The notes under the pieces are model-generated. The model did not search any database. It was not told the origin of the DNA and was given only the letters and a program-made list of their open reading frames with translations. This document shows, one piece after another, positions 32,101-43,467 of a stretch of DNA of 64,000 nt (position 1 is the stretch's first letter; every line of letters starts with the position of its first letter). The stretch is taken from assembly GCA_037893245.1 (NCBI GenBank), contig JBAIAA010000518.1, positions 186,001 through 250,000 on the forward strand, read 5' to 3'. The translations under genes and the position numbers were made by a program. This stretch comes from Crossaster papposus (lineage: Eukaryota; Echinodermata; Asteroidea; Velatida; Solasteridae).

Positions 32101-35100
32101 TTTCGCGTCTGTATCGCGGGTAAAATTTCGCAATTTTTTTTTGCCCGCGGTTGCCCGTGGTGGAAAATGTGCAAAATTGGCATACCCGCGGTTTACCCGT
32201 GGTATGCCCGCGGAACAGACGCCGGCGACTGTTCCGCGTCCTTATCGCGGGTGAAGCGCGGCGGTACCGCGGCCTACCACGGGTATAATAAAGCAGCCGG
32301 ACCGGGCTGTAGAAATCATAACCGCTCAAGGCGTTTGTCCGTGCTCACACGCGGTACACACGCTAATGCACGTGATAACAACGCGGTACAGACGCGGAAC
32401 AAACGTGCTATGACCGTGCTCCACCCGCGATTACCCGCGAAAATTTCGCGTCCTACCGCGTGTAACCACGTCTTAACCGCGGCCGTAGCACGTCCTAGCA
32501 CGTTCGTTCCGCGTCTGTACCGCGTCTTTACCGCGTGTGTACCACGTGTACCACGTGTACCGCCCGCGATTACCCGCGGTCTAAATTTTTGGGCAGCCCA
32601 AAACTTTTTCGCGCGGCCAACCGCGTGTGAATTTCTTACCGCGTGTAACGACGGGTAAAGTACGGCTGTATCGCGTCTTTATCGCGACCTCAAAGCGTCC
32701 AACAGCGTCTGCTTCACGGGCAGAAATTTTTAGCCGTGATTCGGCCGCGATACGCCCGTGGAGGGCTGTGTGACCGGGCCTTAAGGTGTTCTAAACTCCA
32801 CAGCAAAAATTGTCACTTGGTACACAATGGGTCAAGGTTGGACTACTGCATTTTTTGCCAGGTAAGTATTACTGACCTGTATTGCCACTATTAGTATTTT
32901 GTAGTTGGCAGTATCTGTACTCTGTCAGTACACACCCAATCATCAGTCACGGAGAGACCCAATGCTACAAAATACTAAGTAGTATTCTGTAGTACGCAGT
33001 TCTTTAGCCCAAAGTAAGGCCTAGGGGGGTTAGGGTTAATATTTTACAAGGTACTTTTGTTTGTTTTGTATGCTAAAAAATATATTGCCTTTTGAGAAGA
33101 GATTGTTAATATCAGGTTTGTTTTTGTAGGAAAGCCTCATAGAAATTATTGCATTTACTAGGCACACGTTTATTTCTGTAGGTTTGTATTTTTAAGCCCG
33201 TTAATAAAAGTCATGTTTGTATTACGGTCCTACTATTCACCGACAACACACCGACAACACGCACAGCACCGACAACACACCGACAACACATCCAAAACGT
33301 AATCTGTATTGACCAAAAAGGTATAGCACTGTAATATACACGATACAAAAGAGTGTTATTGTTCTTGAGGTTACATTTCTTTTGTAAAAATGATGTTTTT
33401 TTCACGCGAAAAAAATATCTCTAACTAGCACGGTCGTTGGCCGCCATCTTGCCTTCGCGCGGAGTTGGCCTATACCATTTTATGTACAGGTGTGCAGAAA
33501 ATGAAATTATCATGTCATACACAACAGAGGGCGCCCTGTACGGTTTTATGCTGAATTAAAGTTAGTTGGATTGAAAGGTGCGTTTTGATATGACATGGCC
33601 TACCAGGATAATAATGTCTCCCCATATTAAAAATCATATTACATCTAGTAGTAGGGTGTTCAGGTAAAACATTATTCTTCCTCCAAAATGCTCAAACTAT
33701 ACACCAAATAAAAGGTCTTGATGAAAGAAATACAATGCTTTTTAAATCGAGAAAATCGGATAATTAGTTTTTGAGAAATCCTGTTTTATTTGATTAAATT
33801 CACCCCATTCGATGAAGACAGTCCTTACATACATTGTGTATATCCCTGAATGGCACCAAAACATGCCTCACACACGGCACGCGAAACGCGGAGCTCACAC
33901 ATACATTCGCGTAGCTGTCATGAATCTAGCTTTACAAAGTACACTTTCCGCCCGAATCTACGCACATTAGAGACTTAAAAATAACAGGTATAGTAGACAA
34001 GACAAGTAAACTTTATGTAAATGATAACTCCTACCTTGAATTTTGAGGATTGCACCTCAAAAAATTGAGTTTATTTTTACTTTTTTCGTAACTTTCGTTC
34101 TAAATTGTTTATCGGGATCGAGTAAACACTAACGTGTTCAGTACCCCTTCGGGATCAAAATGAAACCCGTTCAACTGTCACTCCGGGGTTCGGAAATCGC
34201 GGAGAGTTAAAACTCCACGATGTTTATTTTTTTTACGGGAAAATTCTGGGCCCGAACGCGTGGACGCGTGGATCGGTTTTTCTCGGGAAAAGTTGGGCGG
34301 AGCAAAAGGGCTTCATTCACAAAAAGTATAAGCTGTCGTACATCCACCCTACTGCTATTTTATGTGCATTATTCGATAGCTGAAAGTCAGGGGTTTCAAA
34401 TGAAGGTTTTACTTGCAGTTTCTGACATAGAAAAGTCGTACAATTTTGGGGATAAACATTGGTTAGATTTTCGGCGCACGGACAGTCTGTGTGTGGATGT
34501 CTTCAGTACGCGGTGAGTGAACTGAACACCCTACTAGTAGGCCAATTAAGTCATATCAAATCTCACCTTCCATTCCAACGTACTTTAATTTAGCATAAAA
34601 CCGTACAGGGCGCCCTCTGTTGTGTATGACATGATAATTTCATTTTCTGCACACCCGTACATAAAATGGTATAGGCCAACTCCGCGCGAAGGCAAGATGG
34701 CGGCCAACGACCATGCTAGTTAGAGATATTTTTTTCGCGTGAAAAAAACATCATTTTTACAAAAGAAATGTAACCTCAAGAACAATAACACTCTTTTGTA
34801 TCGTGTATATTACAGTGCTATACCTTTTTGGTCAATATAGATTACGTTTTGGATGTGTTGTCGGTGTGTTGTCGGTGCTGTGCGTGTTGTCGGTGTGTTG
34901 TCGGTGAATAGTAGGACCCTTGTATTATATACCCGTATGAAAATAAGTCATATTTTTACAAAAGTTCTTCCACTGACAGCAGCACAAACCGTCACTAACG
35001 TCCGAAAAAAAATGCAATTTTAACCACTTTGACCTTGGGTTTCTAACCACAAAAGTGGTTAAAATTGACTATGATTCACGGCATTTCACATTTCTTTCGT

Positions 35101-38100
35101 TACGTCATTAACACCTTTTTAAGCTAGAACCACCCCGAATCTAGCAGATTTTTAAATTTTATTATATAGTTAGGCTGAATCACCACCATGGACGTTGGTG
35201 GCGCCATTTTCATGCCCAAAATTACCCTAGTCTATAGACTTGGTGCCAAGTCGGTAATAGCGGTCCACTCGGTATGTACACGGGGGAGGTTGCGGTTGCC
35301 TCGTTCCCAATGTGCAGAGTTCGAAGTTAAATTACCGACTTGGACAATTCGTTTTCAGTTTTGTACACAACCTATGACAATCGCTAGCGAATTCTATGCG
35401 AGCACTCTGATTGGTTCAGATTCCAGAGGGGATAAAAATGTATGAGCAGCTTATAGAGCATGTATTCTACGCTGCTTCGCGTATTGTACTGGTACCCGGT
35501 ACCACTGATCTCTACAAACTGGATAGGTCGAGCGTACATGTACATTGATATGATAGGATAGCGAGCCGTGAAGTGTTGCCTTCGTATCGTGCGAAATTCG
35601 TATCGTGCATGCGTACCGTACCGTACCGTAGACCGTCGAGAGTGACACAGTACCCCACGAACAAACCAATTAATGTGCCAATTGAATTTTCATGAAGCAC
35701 ACTAACATTTCCTCTGATTAATTTTATCATAAAACTGGCACTTTTTTATTGTCTGAATGTAAAATTAAATCAACAATTTCAAAAAATGTCGTTTTGCCTT
35801 TTCCTATGGTTTGTGCATAAAGTTATGATGTGGAATTATCCTCCCCCCCAAAAAAAAGAAGAAAAAAAAGAAATAAAGAAATAAAAAAGTAAAAATCTTG
35901 AAAATACTTGTCCGACATTTCCCATAGACTTTGCACTGCATTGTATCTTTTCCCCAAAATAGGTCTATTTAGCATTAAACTTGGCGTAAACATGTAATTC
36001 TTGGGTGTTATAGTTATGTTTAACTTAGTCTTCCTCATCAAACTGGATTGTTTTTGTGATATTAACTTCGTTTCCTGCGATATTAAATTCGTTTTCTCGG
36101 TCGTGCGCTAATAGCACGAACGTGTGTACATGTACGCCGGCAGTGTTTTTAAACCACCTTCACAGATCTCGTACAACACATGCGGTTAAAAGAGGTGTTT
36201 AGATACTATTTTTTTTACGTAGATCATTCTCATTACTTCAAGGGTTCGTAATTTGTATTGTGTAACATTACAAAGGTAATAATAGAGCATACACAACTCA
36301 AATAAATCAAGTGTATCACAATGATATATTTTATTGCAACACGCAATTGACCTAGCTGAGTGTGTTGGTCGTTAAACATCACCAGATCTAGAAACATGTT
36401 CCCAAAGTATTGAGAAGAACTCCCCATGTAACGGAATGGACGAGTCAACATTTGCATAGCAGCGCGCCATTGGATCTCACCGCAGAAATACATTGCATAT
36501 GTATTGCGCTGCACGCATATATTAGCTATGTGCACATTCCCCGATTTCACGCACAGCAACTGCGGCTTCATTTCGACGCGGCCTCGTTTTCGTTTCACGC
36601 GCAAGTGGCAACATGTCGCGCAAAAGTTGCGTTTGAACCCCCTAGGATATTCGTTTTTTGTGTGTTATCCTGCGTTTGCACACGTTTCCTCTTAATTTGA
36701 TGACGTAGTTCACATATTGACCCCTCAACTCGTTGAAAAAAAAATCGTAAAAATTTTCGGAAAATTTGTGAAATCCCGTATATTGCGCGATGTGTTTCGT
36801 GAGTGGTCACCAAAACGCTCGTCATGTTTGCTGAAGGTGAGTGAAATATTCCTTGAAACTATTAAAATAACTTTCTTTAGTTATTTGTCCATCTAAATGT
36901 TTAATTTGATACGTTTTGATCGAAGAGCAACGATTTTATTAGACGAGCAGTAATCGATGTCAATGCACTGTTTTGCGTTGAACTACGTAAAGCCATGCGT
37001 TTTTTCACGGGTAACACGTGCTCTGTGTTTGTAATGCATACGTATGAGCGCGAGCCACCGAATAAGCATGAGCCCAATTGGGATGTATTACTGTATAGTA
37101 AACATATCATGATTATAAACAAAGTTCAGTTTTGGGTATTTAAATGAATGTTTGTTCTTTTTTCCCAATTTATTTATTTGTATAATCTACTACTAGTACT
37201 ACTACTAGTCATTTGTAATAACCATTTACAATATTTCTTTCTTTCTTTATTTAAATAAGTTAAGACTGGGCCTAGTAATATTTCGATCTTGACAAGAATA
37301 GATCTTCTTTATTTAATTTTTTTTCTTTATTTATCTTTCTAAATTCTTTATCTTTTCTTTAGTTTAGGCTTTATTTATCTTTCTTTATTTCTTTATTTAT
37401 ATTTGTTTGTTTGTTCGTTCGTTCTGTTTTTGTTTTTCGTTCGTTCGTTTGTCCTGTTTTTGTTTTTTCGGTCATTCGTTTGATTTTAGTTTGTTCGTTT
37501 GTTTTTCCGTTCGTTCTGTTTTTCTTTTCGGTCATTCATTTGTTTGTTTTTGTTCTGTTTGTTGGTTTTTTCGTTCGTTCATTGGTTCTGGCAGCTGACC
37601 TCATTTGTGAGGACCTGATTGTCTGCTGAGAAACTATTACTACCAATGGGACTACCAATGGGACTCTGCTACTATAATTTTTTTCCTTTTCCTGTCAATT
37701 ATGTTTGCCAACTTTGACCACCAATTTTGTCCTGCCAATTTGCGACTTTATATTAGTACTGAATTTGGACAACCATTTTCAGAACGACCACAAGATTTGT
37801 TATCTTGGTGCTCCTAATAAAAGGAGGGAGATCACCCCACCAACAAATGATGTCATATAAACTTGAATGGTCTTTATGTCCTTGTTTGCCAGCATCGGCA
37901 CTCATAGAAGATTGTAAATGAGAACATTTGTGTAATAAATATTGATTTGTCCACATGGTAACCGCCAATTTTCTTTAATTCTTTACAGATATATACTCAC
38001 CTACACTTACCCACCATTAAAATAACAGTGTCTTGAACTTGTGTAGCATGTTGTCAGCTTTACAATGATACCAAGTTTTCGAAAAATGACCCAGAAATAA

Positions 38101-38745
38101 GAAAGTTACGGTTTTTAGACTTCGGCATGAAAATTGGTCAACGCGGTCACAATTTTGGGTCAAAACGGTCACAATTCAAATTCTATGCTCTATATAGTTT
38201 TCCATTGAGACAATAGCCGCTAAAATGCCAAATTAGACGACACTAAAAATGCCATAACTTTGTTATTAAGGGTCCTAGAAGGAAGTTCTTGGTATCATTG
38301 GAAAGGTATTGTAAAGGGCTTTCCAGTGATACTAAATTTACTGGGTTTTTGTAAACTTCATTTTTTTTGTCACATAGCTACATATATGAATAACGGTGCG
38401 AGAACGTATTGATCAAGTCGTTAGATCTGTCGCAACTCGGCACGTTACTAATACTAGTCTTAAACCAGCCGTGCCGATGAATTTCGACTGAAATTTACGG
38501 ATTAAACACGACTATCTAACGACTTGTCTTCAAGTCTACCTAGTCTATGGCCCCACACTGTATGGCTTCCGTATCGATAGCCACTCGGCACTTTTTACAC
38601 GCAAATCGATAGGAATAATTAAATCGGAAAATAGACCACTTAAAATCATGTACAACGACAACGCTAGTTCCAAATAACACGTCATTACTGGTTTAACTGA
38701 CTTATTAGTACACAAGGTCTGAATAAACTGTACTTACTTTGGCAT
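26052..38745 (-). CDS. SNRPC: U1 small nuclear ribonucleoprotein C, complete, five exons
   Basis: U1-C is the zinc-finger subunit of the U1 snRNP that stabilises pairing with the 5' splice site during spliceosome assembly. Exons on the minus strand are 38745-38738, 31630-31588, 30355-30247, 28324-28085 and 26149-26052. Phases agree at all four junctions and the product is 165 residues (human 159). It begins [17 protein letters not shown] and [17 protein letters not shown], with the two Cys and two His of the U1-C finger. The helix [15 protein letters not shown] follows, then [10 protein letters not shown], then a long Pro/Gly/Met-rich tail (for example [16 protein letters not shown]) ending VTNGPS. 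Intron 1 is about 7.1 kb and full of transposon-like DNA. Identity is very secure; the 8-base first coding exon is inferred from phase, the ATGCCAAA match and a GTAAGTAC donor. Confidence 0.95.
26250..26900 (+). mobile_element. MITE AGGGATCGTATACG, split by a nested hAT-like insertion
   Basis: The left part is at 26250-26317 and the sequence resumes at 26845 (TATATACCATAAAACTAACC). The interruption is the element at 26318-26844. The right part is truncated and runs into a MITE fragment of the CCAGTTCGCGCC family. Confidence 0.87.
26318..26844. mobile_element. Nested hAT-like element with intact 8-bp target duplication
   Basis: The ends are CAGGGTTGTAGCTA and TAGCTACAACCCTG. The 8-base sequence TATAGGTA flanks both sides (26310-26317, 26845-26852). 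CAGGG-type termini with 8-bp duplications are the hallmark of hAT elements. The interior is rich in CCGGC and has no transposase frame. Confidence 0.9.
27280..27667 (+). mobile_element. TTAA-type MITE, family AGGGATCGTATACG, full copy
   Basis: It runs from TTAAAGGGATCGTACACG to TATACGATCCTATTTAA, with an inverted AATTACCAAA box inside each end. The interior shares GGTGGTAGCGATTTTGAGA with the other copies. Confidence 0.87.
28085..28324 (-). CDS. SNRPC: SNRPC exon 4: proline/glycine-rich tail
   Basis: The acceptor TTTCATCAACAG and donor GTAAGG bound the exon. It encodes [18 protein letters not shown] and then a Pro/Gly/Met-rich low-complexity tail. The split Thr codon A|CG confirms the join to exon 3. 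Confidence 0.94.
28426..29232. mobile_element. Fold-back element with AGTCAAACCT ends, holding a nested one
   Basis: AGTCAAACCTGCCATTGCGG at the left and CCACTATATCAAGGTTTGAC at the right. Inside, 28942-29128 is a second inverted-repeat unit with GTATTGACCGGCAAT ends. It is in SNRPC intron 3. Confidence 0.8.
30247..30355 (-). CDS. SNRPC: SNRPC exon 3: finger histidines and helix
   Basis: The acceptor CTCGGTTTCAG and donor GTGAGTTGG flank the exon. It encodes [17 protein letters not shown] and then [17 protein letters not shown], nearly identical to vertebrate U1-C. The intron behind it carries six copies of a MITE end (30392-30720) starting about 40 bases from the acceptor. Confidence 0.96.
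30392..31000 (+). mobile_element. TTAA-type MITE AGGTAGGATACACCA with six-fold amplified end
   Basis: The left 54 bases (AAAGGTAGGATACACCATTGG and following) are repeated six times in tandem up to 30720, then the normal interior follows. The right end is lost near TTATTTCCTAATAATTT. It sits in SNRPC intron 2. Confidence 0.88.
31108..31479. mobile_element. TATGTGATGCG fold-back element
   Basis: TATGTGATGCGATCAAGCAA and its inverted form bound 372 bases, with an ATCAGTCNGAA box inside both ends. Directly to its left (31019-31110) is the right half of an element like 11736-12187, abutting at TATA. It is in SNRPC intron 2. Confidence 0.85.
31588..31630 (-). CDS. SNRPC: SNRPC exon 2: zinc-finger cysteines
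   Basis: The acceptor GTTCTTACCAG and donor GTGAGTAAC bound 43 bases encoding [14 protein letters not shown], the first half of the U1-C finger with both zinc-binding cysteines. Confidence 0.95.
31767..31876 (+). mobile_element. TTAA MITE CCAGTTCGCGCC, truncated copy
   Basis: The left end only, through CAGGAATGTCTGTCAGCAG, then unrelated sequence. Other fragments are at 10029-10110, 11268-11325, 19116-19157, 26899-27083 and 48393-48425. Confidence 0.8.
32080..32784. mobile_element. GC-rich fold-back element, ends GGCCCGGTCACACAGCC
   Basis: The terminal inverted repeats are TAAAGGCCCGGTCACACAGCC-like at the left (32080) and GGCTGTGTGACCGGGCCTTA at the right. The interior is packed with CGCGGTAC/TACCGCG motifs, unlike the AT-rich surroundings, and can fold on itself. 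No coding capacity. Confidence 0.85.
33225..34919. mobile_element. 1.7-kb element with about 350-bp inverted repeats and 8-bp TSD
   Basis: The left arm from 33225 (CGGTCCTACTATTCACCGAC) is mirrored by the right arm ending 34919, over about 340-390 bases. The arms hold repeated CACCGACAACA units and a GATGGCGGCCAACG box. TTGTATTA flanks both sides (33217-33224, 34920-34927). An inner inverted pair (GTAGGGTGTTCAG, near 33655 and 34530) marks either a second element or continued arms. It sits in SNRPC intron 1. The longest internal frame is about 98 codons and looks spurious. Confidence 0.85.
34930..38737 (-). other. SNRPC intron 1, outer part: no gene seen
   Basis: Mostly AT-rich sequence with low-complexity runs, plus a diverged Penelope 3' fragment near 37250-37312. 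Short open frames show no recognisable domain. Confidence 0.55.
37140..37590 (+). repeat. Low-complexity T-rich stretch
   Basis: (TTTCTTTATT)n-like sequence followed by a TTTGTTCGTTCG-like run. Apparent Phe-rich frames are artefacts. Confidence 0.85.
38738..38745 (-). CDS. SNRPC: SNRPC coding exon 1 (8 coding bases: Met-Pro-Lys start)
   Basis: The minus strand reads ATGCCAAA followed by the strong donor GTAAGTAC. The split Lys codon (AA|G) is completed by the next exon, giving MPK-YY as in U1-C proteins. The 5' UTR must extend to higher coordinates. No other suitable ATG was found between this point and exon 2. Confidence 0.85.
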
Positions 38746-39654
38746 TTTTGTGTGGAAAAAGCGAAACAAAATGCCGAACAAACGTTTTCTGGCTGCACGC
38801 TTTCTGCTTGGATGCTGATGTCGGATGTCCTGTTCAACGTGCGAAATATGTGTATCCTATCTCACGGAACCAGCCTAATTTACGTGCATAGCTAGCGCCG
38901 CCAACGGCAGATCTTGCTTGATCGTACGTGAACACATCATTAATCTTTAGGGGTGCACACCTGTATCAAAACTCCCATAGACACTGAAACATTGTAAATA
39001 CCGAAACGTGTACTTCAAAATTCTTTACAAAATACACAGAAAAGTGATGATCAACATCTTATTTTTCATTTTGTTTTCAATTTTTGGTGGGTTGAACAAC
39101 GACTTGTATTTATAGATTTTATCACTCAAACATGTACACCCCACAAAAGAATGATGTGTCCCAAAAAGTAGCCATGTTGTTTCCAGGATCCGCTTTAACA
39201 TGGCAAAATAGCGCGGCCACTTTCGGACATAATTGCAGTCAAAATACTCAGAATTGGAAGCCCCAAGTCCGGGCCAGAGGTATAGAGTGCGATATTTCCT
39301 CAATCACTCGATTCCATGGCTCTCAGAACTCTCTAATAATAACAATTATTATATGGAATTTGGGTCGTAACCAACACTAATTGTTCGTCAAAGCAATTAA
39401 GCAGTTATGTATAGGTTTTTGAGCAATTGCTTTTGCGTTTGCTTCTACTTGATGAGCTTTCGGCTTTTGCATTTGCTCGTTGCTTCTGCTTATAGCAATA
39501 GCGCCATTCGTCGAGTCCGGGGACCAAGCTTAGTAACGGTACTCGGTAGACCTTGTCTGTGATAAGACAATACTGTACGGGTGCGCTTTTAAACAAAAAA
39601 TGTAAAAAAATCAATGCACTTTTTTGTGTTTGCTAAAAATCAGATTTGTTTCTC

Positions 39655-39690
39655 CAAATCATTTCATTTCATTTCATTTCATTTATTATT
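39655..39690 (+). repeat. (ATTTC)n microsatellite
   Basis: Five to six copies of ATTTC. A purine-rich GACA/CAGA stretch with Cys-rich shadow frames follows at 39950-40140. Confidence 0.85.
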
Positions 39691-41931
39691 TCGCAGGGCA
39701 CAAAAAGAAAAACAGATATAAATTTACAATCATTAGAAAGTTAAGAATATTCATTTTTAACAGTTACAAGATATCAAGTAAGTAAACAAGTTACCGGTAC
39801 TACATGTACATGTAATATATATTTTCATTCAATTCAGGACCAAGACAAGACAAAATACAACGAGGAGACTGCACGCCCCTGCAGGATTGCTAAAAAGTGA
39901 ACTTAATCACTATCAAGTAGCTCTCCGTATGCGCGACTAAATCACTAAAAGACAACCAGAGAGACAAACAAAGGACACAGACTAAGACAAAGAAAGGACA
40001 CATAATGGCACGAACAGACGGACACCAAAAACAAAAATAAAAAAAGACAAGCACAGTTAGATCGACACAGACAGGTACGGACAGGCAAAGACGGCCAGAG
40101 CAAAATAACAAGTACATATAGACAGACAGACAGACACACACGTACAGACAAGCAGATCAATGAGATATAAATACAAACTAAAAAATACATTAATTGAAAC
40201 AAACATTAATTGAAACAAACAATTTACTAATGTTGAACAACCATTTATTTGATTTGTTGGTCTAAGTATCTTAAGAAGGCATAAAGTATGGCTTCAAAAT
40301 GGCCAACGTTATAGAATAAGTCATTTACATGTACTTACGAAATTATCTAAAATTCAGTTTTTGTATATTTAATTTTTGTATTTATAATAATAAACAATTA
40401 ACGTTGCCCTCATTACTACATTGGAAGGGGTCAGTGCTTTCGTAAAGATTATGTAAAGGTAGTTGGTAGTATATTTGCTACTAGGTACACTGTAATTGGG
40501 TTGTTTTTTATATTCAATAAATACCTAGGAGAGTTAATGGCTTCTGATTGGTAGTCAGTAGTCAGCTAGTCTGGTCTCAAAGTATGGGTAATAATAATAA
40601 CACATATTGAAGAGCAGGGTACCATGCATAAGCTTCAATATGGCCCCTGAACATGAAAACAAAACACTGGAAATATCACCGACAGAAAAGTCACGAATTT
40701 TGTTGCATTTTCACAAATTGTTTTCGTTAAAAAGGTATTTATTAAAGGGAATAACAGTGCGAGGACCCGGTGATTACTGCGTGAAAATGACCGGGTTGGG
40801 GGAGTGACCGCTGGTTGAATGAACCGAGCCGAACCACGCAGTAATGACCGGGTCATTAACTGACCTGTCCAAAGTTTTACAATCATGGATGCCGAGGAAA
40901 AAGCAAGAAAACGGCGTTCGTTTTTTAACCGGCGTCGAACTAGTTCTTGTGCGTTTGTTTCGCGATCGCGCCTTCCCATTGGTCGAAAACCCGTCACGTG
41001 GTCGGTTTTAAACGGATGATAAAACACCGGGGCCAGTTTCAAACACTTTGCCGACGTCGCTTTTATTTCCACTTTTATTGGTCAAAAATTCACAACTCAT
41101 TCCGCGGCCACAGCTGCATCTGCATGTGCGTGTGAACGCGCAGTACGCGCGACATACGCGCGCCATACGCGCGCCAATGTACAGAAAAGGAGTATACGTC
41201 ATACTCGCGAGCTGGATGCTCCGATCCATTATATAGCTAAAGGGGTGTTTTGAAAAAAAACATGAAGAGAAATTGTTGAACGAACGTTGGAAAGTTTTAA
41301 TCTTTGACTTGTTTTGACTTTTGGAACGAAATGTTTAGATTTATTTTCGAAAAGGGATTTATGAATAAATGGGAATAACTAATTAAGTGGTTAGCCGTAC
41401 TAAATGTATAAACATGTATTAAATGTAAAAAAATGTTCAATACCGACTAACATCCTTTGTTAAAAATCTACATGTATAACTAAAAACCAACCAAATAAAA
41501 CACTTTTGCAAACCGATGATTGGGCAGACGTCACACCAAAACTCAATTAAAAGTATATTTTATTTTAATTACAGTACAAATCATGGTTCCGAGTACATTA
41601 ATGTGTCATTAAGTTGAAATAAACCTATAGTTTTCCCAATGAAAATTGTGTGCTTATTTTAGATGCCATGATTCACCTACGGACTTTACATTTCTATTTA
41701 AAAATATTGTGTGCCCAACTTGAATAATAACGATGCAAAATTAAACAATCGAATTGCTAGTCTATTCATACTTATAATGTGAAACGTGCTGGAAAGGCAG
41801 CACTTTCTTTCAACTTTACTTGTATAAATTTCCTTGAAATTCTTTGATACTCTGCTAATTTCTGAGAATAATTTGAGGGGCCTACATGAAAACCTTTCAT
41901 ATTTTAAAGTAAATATGTGACGCTGACCTGC

Positions 41932-42316
41932 TTAAAAGGTAGGATACACCATTGGTAATTGCTTGAATTATCAAAAATGGGTAGATTTAGGGGGTTGTAT
42001 TTCATAGTAAATATCGTTTAACTGACCTGTCCGAAGTTTTACAATCATGGATGCTCAGAAAACTGAAAAGCGTCTGTTTTCAACCGGCGTTGGGCAGTTA
42101 TTTTTATGTTTTCTTTGTTTTTTCACGATCGCCGTCCAGCGATCGCAAATTTTTTTTTATAATATTCTATTTTTCGGAATGATTACAGGATATCTAGCGC
42201 AATCATTTTGCTTGTTGCCTAGAATCATTGTTTACTTTCAATTGAGTAAGATATCTCTTAATAATTTTCGGTAATAAATATTTTTGATATCTGCAAATGG
42301 TGTATACTACCTTTAA
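41932..42316 (+). mobile_element. TTAA-type MITE AGGTAGGATACACCA, full copy
   Basis: Both termini are present and the interior is collinear with the other copies. Fragments of the family are at 40858-40965 and 48205-48372. Confidence 0.88.
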
Positions 42317-42724
42317 AGTTTTGCGTTCATAGAAGCTGGGAAAAAAAGAAAGAAAAAGTGCTGTTCTTGCAGTCTGGATCCTTGACGTCCTTTTGACGAA
42401 TGTAATCATTTGCATGGGGGCAGTATTTAAAAAATAGTCAGGTGTTTAACAACGATTGCTGGCCGGCAATCGTTTGAAATTGATACAAAATTGCACCTTT
42501 TTCGTAAACCACATCGAATCGGGTGTCGTGATTTTTACAGGATGTTTGAGACTGTTATTCAAAACAGTCAAGTTAGGTATTTCATAAATATAATTCATGT
42601 AGTTTCGTTTTTATGTTGGCAAATGGTGTGTACTTCTTTTAAACTCGTCCCGTACATTTCAGTGATTTTTTTAACAAATGCAAAAATGATCTGGCATAGT
42701 GAAGATACAGGTTTCCAATAGCAC

Positions 42725-43240
42725 CTGGGCCTAATTTCATAAAGCTGCTAAGCAAAAACAAATTTGTTTATTTACAGCCATCTTTAATGAGGGTAGCCCA
42801 TCCAGCAGAAGCTGATCGTTTGGGGCCCTCAGTAGAGAGAAGACAATGAGAAGACGGTACAGTTTTAGAGGTGGAAGGAAAACCCCAGAAGAATATCCTG
42901 GGGAAAACCCACGGAGTCGGGCAGGGACTGAAAACCCAATCCACATATTGGCCCAGGCGGGGTTCGAACCCGGGTCATAGTGGTGGAAGGCGAGGAAAGA
43001 ACCGCTACGCCAACCTGACTTTTTGCTTAGCACAAAAAGTCTTGCTCATTAAAAACAGGTGACCAGCCAAAATTATACATGTTTTTCATGCTAAGCAAAA
43101 AACAGCTGATTATCAATCCAGAACAATAAAGATCAGGTAAAAACTTGGTCCGTAACCTTGTTTTTGCCAAGGACAAAATTGTCATGCTAAGCATGCTAAG
43201 CAAATTTGTGTGCTTAGCAGCTCTATGAAATTGGCCCCTG
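42725..43240. mobile_element. GGGGCCAATTTCATAGAGC MITE, copy 3, split by a SINE
   Basis: The left end at 42727 and the right end at 43240 belong to one element. About 250 bases in the middle (42766-43018) are a tRNA-derived sequence on the minus strand. A fourth, partial copy is at 44880-45006. Confidence 0.84.
42766..43018 (-). mobile_element. tRNA-derived SINE-like insertion
   Basis: The minus strand starts TTGGCGTAGCGGTT (A-box-like) and has CCCGGGTTCGAACCCCGCC (B box) about 40 bases later, then an unrelated tail. This is the pol III internal promoter layout of a tRNA-derived SINE, not a working tRNA. Confidence 0.65.
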
Positions 43241-43276
43241 GTCACTAATCTTCATTCTATCAAACCATCCAAATTT

Positions 43277-43467
43277 CTAGACACGATGCAGAAGTACGTT
43301 TAGGAAAACAACCAGCAACAGCCAAGTGGATGCAAGACGGCGATTTCTATTGGCCGATCCAGTACCACAGGGGCCTGGATCAGACCCATCAACGAATATG
43401 ATTCGTCGTTCGTGACCGGAGATCACGGGGGACATCCATTGGATATACTCACTTGCAACACTCGAAT
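43277..43467 (-). CDS. NT5E: NT5E exon 8: C-terminus with GPI-anchor signal
   Basis: The acceptor GTAATCTAG is followed by SSVASEYIQWMSPVISGHE, then a Gly/Ser/Asn-rich spacer (GPCGTGSANRNRR), a hydrophobic tail LASTWLLLVVFLNVLLHRV, and TAG. Small residues before the hydrophobic tail suit a GPI transamidase site. Exactly 62 residues plus stop keep phase with exon 7. Confidence 0.93.

Noticed and set aside
32167..32658. 163-codon frame in the CG-rich element
   Set aside because: Composition follows the CGCGGTA repeats; no conserved domain.
34220..34516. 98-codon frame inside the 1.7-kb inverted-repeat element
   Set aside because: No transposase-like residues or domain; it could be chance in a short interior.
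39890..40202. Cys/Val/Leu-rich minus-strand frames resembling a membrane protein
   Set aside because: They come from a low-complexity GACA/CAGA stretch.
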